Positions 1 through 6,660 of a stretch of 9,240 bases of DNA are shown one piece after another; position 1 is the first letter of the stretch, and every line of letters starts with the position of its first letter. The position numbers were made by a program, and so were the translations under genes. Source of the DNA: Victivallales bacterium (GTDB lineage Bacteria > Verrucomicrobiota > Lentisphaeria > Oligosphaerales > Oligosphaeraceae); assembly GCA_017615955.1 (NCBI GenBank), contig JAFZZD010000658.1:1-9240 (forward strand). Direction: 5' to 3'. The notes beneath the pieces were generated by a model that saw nothing but the letters and a program-made list of their open reading frames with translations, was not told the DNA's origin and did not search any database.

Positions 1-2453
1 TATTCGGAGTAGGAGCCGCGCAAGTGGCGTATCACCAGTGCATTTTCAAGGCTTTCCAAGGAAATGCTGGCATCCGCCTGGAATGTCAGGTCACGGGGAT
101 GTCCTGGCAGAAGAGTGAAGCTGTTGTCAGAGAAGACGGCGGCAATGCCCTTGAATTCCGCAAAGACATAGAATGCAGGCTTGTCCGTGGAAAGCGTCAG
201 GTGCAAAATCCCGTTTTCATCGCGGCAAATGCTGGAGCGAATATTCGGCTCTGGCAGTTGATATTCCTTGTATTTCGCCAGGAAACATTCATTGACGCAA
301 TGGATGCCGTCATTTTCCCCGCGATATTCCAGATACAGGAAATCCTCAGCTGGCGTATCGGAAAGTTCCGCAACAGGAATGCTCTCAAGAGTAGTAGAGG
401 CATACGCGGCAAGCTCAATGGCGATTGTTCTTTGTGAGCGAAGCTCACCTGTTACCTTGTACACTGAAAGTGTCAGCTCGCCTTTGATGGCATGCCCCAA
501 ATCGCTGGCCATGCGAAGCTCGACGGTTTCAGGAGTCTTGCGGATTGCTGTCGCAATGACTGGCGCATAGAAGCACTTGGCATGATAATGCAGCTGCTTC
601 CAGTTGCCAAAGTAGTCCAGGCTTGCCCAGGATGCGACGGGCCAGTTGTCATTCAGCTGCCAGTAGATTGTGCCCATGCAGACAGGCTTCAGCGTGCGCC
701 AGTATTCCACGCCGCTCTTGATTGCCACCGCCTGCTGCACCTGGCTGAGGTAGATGAAATCCTCAAAGGTCGCTGGCAGCCTGAAATAGCGGGTGAACAT
801 CTCCACGATCTTGGAGTTGCCGCCGCTGTTGCGCTGATGATGCTCCATCAGCGGAGACGTCACATTGCGCTGCTTTCCCTGGGTGTAGAAGTCCACCGTG
901 TTCTGGGACGGGAATGACTGGAAGCCGAACTCGGAGCAGAAGCGCGGTATGACATCATAATACGCTTCAAACGGTGCCCCGCTATGCCAGACCTTCCAGT
1001 AGTGCATGTCCCCCTTGGAGTCATCGTCCCATCCGCTGGCATCATCCAGGCTGTTGCAGGGACTTGTGCGCCAGAATGCCCTGGTATCGTCAGCGGCTTT
1101 CACAGCCTTGCCGACGGCCTGGTTGAAGCGGTCGTAGTTCAGCACCCATGGCAGATCCTTCTCCGTAACATGGTTCAGAAAACCTCCGCATTCATTGTCA
1201 CCGCACCAAAGCGCAATGCAGGCATGGTCGCGAAGACGCTTAATCTGGTAGTTGAGTTCGTCACCGACCAATTGCAGGAAGTCTGGCGTGGAGGGATAAT
1301 GGGCGCAAGCAAACATGCAGTCATGCCAGAGGAGTATTCCCTTTTCGTCGCAGATTTCGTAGAAGGCCTCGTTTTCATAAAGGCCGCCGCCCCACACGCG
1401 CAGGGTGTTCATATTAGCCTTGACCACATCCGAAAGCAGCTTCTCGTAGCGTTCGCGGGTATAGTTTTGAGGACGCGCATCCATCGGAATCCAGTCAGCT
1501 CCCTTGGCGAATATCGGAATACCATTCACCTGGAAATACAGGCATATTCCATGCTCGTCTGGATGGCTGATGGTCTTAAGGTCCCGCAGACCAATCTTCT
1601 TTTTGACCGAGCAGGCATCAGCCTCCACGGAAAGATCATAGAGGGGCTGTGCGCCATAGCCCACTGGATACCACAGTTTGGGATTATCTATGGTGAAAGT
1701 GGTTTCAACGAAATTGAGTCCCTTGTGCAATTCCGCAGCCTCGGTCCTTTCATTGCCGTCAAAGCGGAAACTAACATTCTGGGAGCCATCGAATGAGGAA
1801 GCAATCTCAGTCATGACCTTCAAAACACACTTGCCTGGCGAATGAACCTGCTCTGTATAGACATGCTCGATTCGAATGCCATTGGAGCCTTCCAGGCAGA
1901 CATTGCCGTACATTCCGCTGACGGGTATGCATGGTCCCCAGTCCCAGCCGCCCTGGCACTGGATTTTGCGCACCAGGTTGTTATTCGGCATCTTCCGCCA
2001 ATAACTGAGTTTGCTGCCAATTTTGAAGCTTAGCTTCTCCTCTTCGGCGGTGGAATATTTCTCCACTGCGGTTACCAGTACATCAATTACATTGTCTCCC
2101 TCATGCAGATATTCCTTCACGTCCTGACGCAGGCGACAGAACATATTCCTGCTGCTTGCGGCAAGCTTGCCATTGATTCGCACCTCGCCCACAGTGTCCA
2201 GTGAATCTATGTTCAGCCAGATGCGCTTCTGCGCCAGAAACTCCGCGTCCACGGCAAAATGACGGCTCCAGGTCCAGTCATATTCCCGTACCCACTGAAT
2301 GTCATTCTCATTGAAGCCGATGTATGGGTCTGTCGCAAGTCCCGCATCCAGCAACGCAGAACAGTTTTCACCAGGTATTTGCGCAGGAATGGGGTGAAAA
2401 CCCTCTTTGTCACATGTCAGACTCCAAGTGCCAGCAAGATTAATGATGGACAT
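1..2453 (-). CDS. GH2 beta-mannosidase, 3' end at window edge
   Basis: An exo-glycosidase expected to release mannose from the non-reducing end of beta-mannosides. An uninterrupted frame of 817 codons runs from the ATG at 2453 to the left edge. The last visible codon is GAA (3-5) and the next begins TA, so it is Tyr or a stop; length already matches the family (about 820-850 residues). The N-terminal jelly-roll begins around LAGTWSL. GWDWGP (W170-P174) is typical of bacterial beta-mannosidases. The TIM barrel follows with TLRVWGGGLYE (W354) and WCGDNE, whose E421 should be the acid/base; CSEFGFQSFP supplies E508 as nucleophile. The C-terminal part is beta-rich. No signal peptide is seen, so it is probably cytoplasmic. 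AAGGAA (2466-2461), seven bases before ATG, supports the start. It lies 31 bases after the ribokinase stop, as the last visible gene of that operon. Family certain; mannose specificity is inferred from overall similarity. Confidence 0.93.
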   Translation of the reverse strand, partial: MSIINLAGTWSLTCDKEGFHPIPAQIPGENCSALLDAGLATDPYIGFNENDIQWVREYDWTWSRHFAVDAEFLAQKRIWLNIDSLDTVGEVRINGKLAASSRNMFCRLRQDVKEYLHEGDNVIDVLVTAVEKYSTAEEEKLSFKIGSKLSYWRKMPNNNLVRKIQCQGGWDWGPCIPVSGMYGNVCLEGSNGIRIEHVYTEQVHSPGKCVLKVMTEIASSFDGSQNVSFRFDGNERTEAAELHKGLNFVETTFTIDNPKLWYPVGYGAQPLYDLSVEADACSVKKKIGLRDLKTISHPDEHGICLYFQVNGIPIFAKGADWIPMDARPQNYTRERYEKLLSDVVKANMNTLRVWGGGLYENEAFYEICDEKGILLWHDCMFACAHYPSTPDFLQLVGDELNYQIKRLRDHACIALWCGDNECGGFLNHVTEKDLPWVLNYDRFNQAVGKAVKAADDTRAFWRTSPCNSLDDASGWDDDSKGDMHYWKVWHSGAPFEAYYDVIPRFCSEFGFQSFPSQNTVDFYTQGKQRNVTSPLMEHHQRNSGGNSKIVEMFTRYFRLPATFEDFIYLSQVQQAVAIKSGVEYWRTLKPVCMGTIYWQLNDNWPVASWASLDYFGNWKQLHYHAKCFYAPVIATAIRKTPETVELRMASDLGHAIKGELTLSVYKVTGELRSQRTIAIELAAYASTTLESIPVAELSDTPAEDFLYLEYRGENDGIHCVNECFLAKYKEYQLPEPNIRSSICRDENGILHLTLSTDKPAFYVFAEFKGIAAVFSDNSFTLLPGHPRDLTFQADASISLESLENALVIRHLRGSYSE

Positions 2454-2484
2454 GATTCAATTCCTTTTTGGTTTAGTTTTGAAA

Positions 2485-3336
2485 TTACCTCTTTTGATAT
2501 TCTCGCAGTTCCTGTCGCCACGGAATCGAAGCAGCTGCACCAGCCCGTTGAATACACCATCCTGATGCCAACGAGGCCATTTCCATCGCAGTCTCAATGC
2601 TCTGATTTCGCAGCAGCTCCGCTATGAAATAACCGATAAACGTGTCGCCTGCGGCAGTGGTATCCACCACTTTGTCAACCCGTTTGGCAGGCACCCGTAT
2701 TGAGTCGTTGTAAACAGCGCCTTTTGCGCCCATTGTCCTAAGAACATTTATTCCGTCGGAAAAACGATGGGCTTTCAATGCATCCCATTCGGTTTCATTG
2801 ACAATCAGCGTATCCGCCAATTCCAGCGGGTAATCCAGGACAGCAGCGGTCATTGGCGCAGGATTGAAGAAAATCCTCATTTCCCGTTTCGCCGCTTCAC
2901 GCATGATTTCGGGAATGGCGGATATTTCGTTTTGCAGAAGCAGAATATCGCCTGCATCGACGCACGAAAGTGTCTGCTCTATGGCATCATGCGTAATGTT
3001 ATGATTGGTTCCTGGAAACAGGACTATCTCATTTTCACCTGAATCGGCAACCTGTATCACCGCATGTCCGCTGGGCGAATGCTCATCAACCATGACAGAG
3101 GAACAATCTACGCCACTTTCACGCAACGTATCCAGCAGGAATATGCCATCTTTTCCAATCACTCCTGCGTGAAGCGTCTGCGCTCCAGCACGAGCCAGCG
3201 CAATGGATTGGTTCAGGCCCTTGCCGCCAGCAAAACGCGAAAAGCTCAAGGCGGATATTGTTTCACCTGGTCGGGCAAAATCATGCACACGATAGACATA
3301 ATCTATGTTCAACGAACCGAAGTTTATGACCTTCAT
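2485..3336 (-). CDS. rbsK: Ribokinase, PfkB family
   Basis: ATP-dependent sugar kinase expected to convert D-ribose to ribose-5-phosphate in the cytoplasm. The product is 283 residues. The N-terminal GSLNIDYVYRV carries the sugar-binding Asp (D12). The first PfkB signature GGKGLNQ is at 37-43, NETE at 180-183, TMGAKGA at 201-207, and the anion-hole/catalytic signature DTTAAGDTF at 225-233 with catalytic base D231. The C-terminal IPWRQEL (271-277) closely resembles the end of E. coli RbsK, which favours ribose over other PfkB substrates. It is shorter than E. coli RbsK (309 residues), mainly because a helix between NETE and TMGAKGA is missing. I chose the ATG at 3336 rather than an upstream in-frame start at 3429, because AGGAGG (3350-3345) lies eight bases before it and the longer form would overlap the upstream gene. 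The gap to the nucleoside hydrolase is 19 bases. Other pentose or nucleoside substrates remain possible. Confidence 0.87.
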   Translation of the reverse strand: MKVINFGSLNIDYVYRVHDFARPGETISALSFSRFAGGKGLNQSIALARAGAQTLHAGVIGKDGIFLLDTLRESGVDCSSVMVDEHSPSGHAVIQVADSGENEIVLFPGTNHNITHDAIEQTLSCVDAGDILLLQNEISAIPEIMREAAKREMRIFFNPAPMTAAVLDYPLELADTLIVNETEWDALKAHRFSDGINVLRTMGAKGAVYNDSIRVPAKRVDKVVDTTAAGDTFIGYFIAELLRNQSIETAMEMASLASGWCIQRAGAAASIPWRQELREYQKR

Positions 3337-3344
3337 GAGCTGTT

Positions 3345-3350
3345 CCTCCT
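3345..3350 (-). promoter_or_regulatory. Shine-Dalgarno site deciding the ribokinase start
   Basis: Perfect AGGAGG on the minus strand, eight bases before the ATG at 3336 and within the 19-base gap after the nucleoside hydrolase stop. It argues against the longer in-frame reading that would begin inside the upstream gene. Confidence 0.85.
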
Positions 3351-3355
3351 GTGTT

Positions 3356-4252
3356 TCAGCAAGGCTGTGCCGCTGATTGGAAAGTCGCCAGTTTTTTGAA
3401 GAGATCCGCAAACACCGCCTCGCGGTCAAGCGACATGACTGCAGTTATGCCATGGCGGTCTGGTGCCGTGCCCCAGCTCCTGTCATCGTTAAGCACAGGA
3501 GAGGGTATAACCTTGCTCCTGAAGGCATTTGGGACGCTGAACCAGGCCACAGTCGAGATGTCCCAGATGACCTTGCTGCTTATTTTGCGTTTGGTGATGA
3601 GCTCCTCGCTGCGCGAATAGAGAAAATCACCAAGTTTTCCTGCTGGTGCGAGACTGGGGCGAAGCTCATCCAGGGTGATGCCCAGTATGGACACCACATT
3701 GCAGCAAGGCAGCCACACCAGTGGGACATTGGTATCAAAGATTACCTGTGCGGCAAACACGTCCTGCCGCAGATTGAATTCGCTTGTCTCTGGGTAATGC
3801 AAGTCATTTCCTCCAAGCCAGACGATTACAATGTCCTGCGCGATATCAGGAGCCATAAGCAGCGCGGAGGCTACGTTGCTTATTGCGGCAATGGCAAGCA
3901 CATATAGTTTGCATCCTCTGGTGCGGGCGGTATGCGCAAGCTCTATGATGCGCCCTGCACCTTTCGATTCAACAGGAGCGTGGCGAGCTGGCAGATAGGA
4001 GGTCGAGCCCTTCCAAGCAAAGCCCTCAGGCTCTTTTCCAAAAAGCGCAAGGATGCGGCAAATCTCCTCATAGCTTTTTTGCATTCCCTCACTCGGAGTA
4101 GCGGCACGGTCATTGCTGAAAGGAGCGGCAATCACAGCCTGCAAATCAACTGCATCCCTGGCAAGCAATGCATACGCCAGCGCGAATTGGTCATCGATTT
4201 CGTTATAGGTATCGGTGTCAAGCACCGCCATTACAGGCAATTTTGGCTTCAT
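3356..4252 (-). CDS. Nucleoside hydrolase family (IUNH-like) protein
   Basis: Predicted N-ribohydrolase that splits ribosides into base (or other aglycone) and ribose. The 298-residue product starts with a hydrophobic strand leading into DTDTYNEIDDQ (12-22). This corresponds to the family's Ca2+/water-binding DTDPGxDDA motif but has two extra residues; D12, D14, D20 and D21 are the likely ligands. SEFNLRQD (157-164) matches the substrate-binding EFN region, and WDIS (230-233) places D231 at the last metal ligand. The His that precedes this Asp in classical IunH enzymes is Trp230 here. The family also contains many members with unproven substrates. No signal peptide is seen. AAAGGA (4266-4261), eight bases before ATG, supports the start. 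It is the first gene of a three-gene unit with ribokinase and beta-mannosidase, so ribose release followed by phosphorylation is the natural reading. Fold assignment is strong; exact substrate is unknown. Confidence 0.87.
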   Translation of the reverse strand: MKPKLPVMAVLDTDTYNEIDDQFALAYALLARDAVDLQAVIAAPFSNDRAATPSEGMQKSYEEICRILALFGKEPEGFAWKGSTSYLPARHAPVESKGAGRIIELAHTARTRGCKLYVLAIAAISNVASALLMAPDIAQDIVIVWLGGNDLHYPETSEFNLRQDVFAAQVIFDTNVPLVWLPCCNVVSILGITLDELRPSLAPAGKLGDFLYSRSEELITKRKISSKVIWDISTVAWFSVPNAFRSKVIPSPVLNDDRSWGTAPDRHGITAVMSLDREAVFADLFKKLATFQSAAQPC

Positions 4253-4305
4253 AAATTGTTTCCTTTGAACAATAACCTTCAGCTATACTACATTCAGCAC
4301 GAAAT

Positions 4306-4323
4306 TGTTAAGGGAATTTAACA
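4306..4323. promoter_or_regulatory. Operator-like dyad overlapping the candidate -35 box
   Basis: A perfect inverted repeat of two six-base arms, TGTTAA and TTAACA, separated by six bases (4312-4317). One arm is the candidate -35 box of the nucleoside hydrolase promoter on the minus strand. That position would let a bound repressor block RNA polymerase. The adjacent LacI-type gene is the obvious candidate binder. The site lacks the central CG typical of LacI-family operators, so assignment to that regulator is inference. Confidence 0.4.
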
Positions 4324-4336
4324 GTTTAGTCTCTCT

Positions 4337-4357
4337 TTTCAAAAAAACGATTTGAAA
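4337..4357. repeat. AT-rich inverted repeat downstream of the LacI-type gene
   Basis: Two perfect seven-base arms, TTTCAAA (4337-4343) and TTTGAAA (4351-4357), flank a seven-base spacer. It begins 13 bases beyond the regulator's stop codon. It could be a second operator near the nucleoside hydrolase promoter or a weak hairpin at the end of the upstream transcript. The stem has only one G-C pair and no proper trailing U-tract in the minus-strand transcript, so a strong intrinsic terminator is unlikely. Confidence 0.35.
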
Positions 4358-4370
4358 TTGTAATGCATTC

Positions 4371-5396
4371 CTAACGAAAACACGCTGTGGAAGCCCTGAC
4401 CACGAGATGGGTGGGTAGAACTTTGCGAGGCAAGGGAGTGGTTCCGCAACTGAAAATGTATTCGGCTATCGCCTGGGCTGCCTGAAATCCAGCCTCGAAG
4501 GTTGGATGCTCGACAGTGGTCAACTCAGGTGTGACAAATTCGCAGAATGGATGGTCGTCAAATCCCGCTATCGAAAGTTGTTCGGGAATGCGTATGCCAC
4601 GTTTGAGTGCCTCGTGCATGACGGCGATGGCGAGTTCATCGTTGACTCCGACTATCGCCGTGACATCTGGTGCCTGCCGTCGCTGGATGTCGAACATGAT
4701 TCGGGCGACATTAGAGAGGCTTCCCTGGACGATTTCATCGTAGGTCACAACCCATTCTTCGAGTGGCTTCACGCCATTGCGAAGCAAGGTGTCGCGATAG
4801 CCGTTGAGACGCTGGATGTGATTGAGGTCACTTGACCATCGCATTAAGAACGCTATCTTTCTGTGCCCCAAGGAGAGCAGGTGCTCGGTCAATTCGACGG
4901 AGCCCGAATAGGAATCGTTGTCGATGAAACCGATTCCAGGCAACTCCGAACGGTCATCGATCTCCATGATGGGCAATCCGCTGGCGGCCAGTCCAGGCAG
5001 ATGACTGGCAAAGTGATTTGGCTGGACGATGATGACACCTGAACACTGTTGCTCGCGCACTGTCTCCAGGATGGAGGGAGCAGGCTGAGCTGGATTGGCG
5101 ACAATCGTGTTTACTCTATACGGATGATTGGCAAAGTAGTTGAATATTCCCGCCAGGATCTTGCTCTGGTAATTCGAAATTCTGCTTTCGCTTGAAATGA
5201 CAGTGGCAATGATGGGCTGGTGCTGCTGGGGATAGTTGAGACGAAAATTGTATTTTTTCGCCAGACCCAGCACAGCACAACGCGTGGCCTCCCCAACCCC
5301 AGTTCGGTTATTGAGGACTCGTGATACTGTTGCGGCTGATATGCCAAGTTCAGCTGCAATCGTGAATATGCTGACTTTTCCTACTTTGCGTGCCAT
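4371..5396 (-). CDS. LacI/GalR-family transcriptional regulator
   Basis: Predicted sugar-responsive DNA-binding regulator of 341 residues, normal for the family. The N-terminal helix-turn-helix is clear: VSIFTIAAELGISAATVSRVLNN (8-30), with the recognition helix around AATVSRVLN. The effector domain (about 62-335) has the periplasmic-binding-protein fold, with GVIIVQPNHF, GHRKIAFLM and AIVGVNDELAIAVM, and the usual ending LPTHLVVRAST. The linker between the two is unusual: NFRLNYPQQHQPIIA (50-64) lacks the P-N-x-x-A-R-x-L hinge helix and is about four to six residues shorter than in LacI. The ATG at 5396 is chosen because the helix-turn-helix follows at once; no good Shine-Dalgarno site precedes it. 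It sits 32 bases after the GH28-like gene, probably co-transcribed with it, and just before the nucleoside hydrolase operon. It likely controls one or both units. The ligand cannot be told from sequence. Confidence 0.92.
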   Translation of the reverse strand: MARKVGKVSIFTIAAELGISAATVSRVLNNRTGVGEATRCAVLGLAKKYNFRLNYPQQHQPIIATVISSESRISNYQSKILAGIFNYFANHPYRVNTIVANPAQPAPSILETVREQQCSGVIIVQPNHFASHLPGLAASGLPIMEIDDRSELPGIGFIDNDSYSGSVELTEHLLSLGHRKIAFLMRWSSDLNHIQRLNGYRDTLLRNGVKPLEEWVVTYDEIVQGSLSNVARIMFDIQRRQAPDVTAIVGVNDELAIAVMHEALKRGIRIPEQLSIAGFDDHPFCEFVTPELTTVEHPTFEAGFQAAQAIAEYIFSCGTTPLPRKVLPTHLVVRASTACFR

Positions 5397-5410
5397 TGCT
5401 GTTGTGAAAT

Positions 5411-5420
5411 GTAAATTTAC
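5411..5420. repeat. Ten-base perfect palindrome between GH28-like and LacI-type genes
   Basis: GTAAATTTAC is fully self-complementary and lies in the 32-base gap, 14 bases before the regulator's ATG. It could be an autoregulatory site. It is short and AT-rich, so chance is a real alternative. Confidence 0.2.
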
Positions 5421-5428
5421 CTCTTGCT

Positions 5429-6631
5429 TCAGAAATGCGGGGAATTTTCAGTTCCCAGTGGAGCGGTGGCGCAGACGCCATCACAGAAAACGTTTTGCAG
5501 ACAGAGCGTTCCAGAGTCATCGCATTCCAGGAGATTCGCTCCTTGCAGTCCCGTCACCGAGACATCCTCCAGGCAGCAACTGCGGAAATTCCTAAGACGC
5601 AGGAACGGCGTATTCCGTCCTTTCGCGAATGAAGCCTGGCAGTGTCGGAAGACCAGCATCAACGAAGGATTCTCATTTGAGTCACCCCAAGCGGATTCCC
5701 GAATGTTCGTGACGGTGCATTGCTCGAAGATGACATTCTCCAGGGGGGCTCCTGTCTGCCAAGCATGGTCGCTAACAACCAGACTGCACAGTCTATCCAC
5801 GTTGTCCATGATGCAATTTCGAATCATCCAGTCGCCAGAGACAATCGGCTTGTCTCGTTTCACGGAAAAATAGGTGAAAGCGCAAAGCATGTTGGTTCGT
5901 TTGGAAATCCGATGGATGTATTTTCCTGGTCCATAGAATCGGCAGTTCTCCACCAGCAGATTCCGCCCGCCAAAACGGAATGCAGAGCAGGAACTGTTAA
6001 GCGTGGTGTTCAGTACCCTCATGTTCGTGTTGTCGAATCCCGCGATGCAGTCATCTCCCGTGTGAAAACTGCAATGGTCAATGACCACATCCGCGCATCC
6101 GCGCAGATGGCAGCCGTCATGTCCAGCCTCCACGGAAACATTCTCCAAGCGGACTCCAGAGGTCTTTTCCACACAGTGCGCCCAATTGGCGGAATTGCGG
6201 ATGACATATCCCTTCAGAAGGAGATTTCTGCAATTGAGGAAATAGGTGGCGTGGGGGCCTCGGAAGCCCTCTTCGCCGCCAGGATTTCTGCAATCCCGCC
6301 CGTCAATGACGCCAGGCCCCTCGATGCACACATTTTCCAGGTCAACCCCACGCAGAAAAGAGGTGCGGTGCTTGAAACCCTTCCATACCCCGTCATCGTC
6401 TGGCACGAGAGAATAGTCACGCCAGTCCAGGGAACCAGCCAGCACGGCACCGTCTTCCAGTTTCAGCGTCATGTTGCTGACGAGGTTGAGCCGTCCTGAG
6501 ACGAAAGTCCCTGGCGGAACCACCACCGTTCCGCCTGCGTCGGCGCATTGGTCAATTGCCGCCTGGATGGCGGAAGTCTGCAATGTTCCGTCTGGGACGG
6601 CACCGAAATCCCTGATGTCGAAAACCTTCAT
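5429..6631 (-). CDS. GH28-like right-handed beta-helix protein
   Basis: A 400-residue protein of the GH28/pectate-lyase-like beta-helix superfamily. The N-terminus is typical: FDIRDFGAVPDG, then AIQAAIDQCADAGGTVVVPPGTFVSG and a TLKLEDGAVLAGS strand (2-67). Repeating short coils such as LENVCIEG, LLLKGYVIRNS, RLENVSVEAG, VVIDHCSFHTGDDCIAGF and NLLVENCRFYG form the helix. Of the GH28 catalytic set, HDG (171-173) stands where NTDG is expected and TGDD (191-194) is present. The GHG segment is replaced by SCSAFRFGG (214-222), and I see no RIK. It may be a GH28 relative with altered chemistry or an uncharacterised subfamily. Real polygalacturonases are usually secreted, but this one starts directly at the first coil and has no signal peptide. 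Several Cys residues lie in the coils. The start follows the sialidase-like stop by 29 bases; the Shine-Dalgarno is weak, but the family N-terminus fixes the ATG. Fold is confident; activity is not. Confidence 0.83.
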   Translation of the reverse strand: MKVFDIRDFGAVPDGTLQTSAIQAAIDQCADAGGTVVVPPGTFVSGRLNLVSNMTLKLEDGAVLAGSLDWRDYSLVPDDDGVWKGFKHRTSFLRGVDLENVCIEGPGVIDGRDCRNPGGEEGFRGPHATYFLNCRNLLLKGYVIRNSANWAHCVEKTSGVRLENVSVEAGHDGCHLRGCADVVIDHCSFHTGDDCIAGFDNTNMRVLNTTLNSSCSAFRFGGRNLLVENCRFYGPGKYIHRISKRTNMLCAFTYFSVKRDKPIVSGDWMIRNCIMDNVDRLCSLVVSDHAWQTGAPLENVIFEQCTVTNIRESAWGDSNENPSLMLVFRHCQASFAKGRNTPFLRLRNFRSCCLEDVSVTGLQGANLLECDDSGTLCLQNVFCDGVCATAPLGTENSPHF

Positions 6632-6660
6632 TGGATGCTTTGTTTATTGATGGCAACTAC

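Larger units (their letters stand above)
4253..4370 (-). promoter_or_regulatory. Spacer with candidate promoter for the nucleoside hydrolase operon
   Basis: This 118-base AT-rich spacer separates the LacI-type gene from the nucleoside hydrolase gene, the largest gap in the window. On the minus strand, TTAACA (4311-4306) can serve as a -35 box, followed after 18 bases by TATAGC (4287-4282) as a -10; TAGTAT (4290-4285) is an alternative at 15 bases. Transcription would then start around 4275, leaving a short leader before the Shine-Dalgarno and the ATG at 4252. The boxes match consensus only moderately, so this is a prediction. The size of the gap compared with the other intergenic gaps (19-70 bases) supports a separate promoter here. 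Confidence 0.5.

Noticed and set aside
984..1796. A 270-codon open frame on the plus strand
   Set aside because: It lies wholly antisense to the GH2 beta-mannosidase, whose catalytic motifs and continuity are unmistakable; the product resembles no family.
3337..3429. Longer N-terminus for the ribokinase
   Set aside because: It would add 31 residues overlapping the nucleoside hydrolase gene, while AGGAGG sits at the right distance from the ATG at 3336, where the PfkB fold begins.
4337..4357. Intrinsic terminator for the LacI-type gene
   Set aside because: The stem is almost all A-T, and the T-run lies within the loop and stem rather than after it.
5720..6499. A 259-codon open frame on the plus strand
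   Set aside because: Antisense to the GH28-like gene, with no recognisable domain; an effect of codon bias in the real gene.
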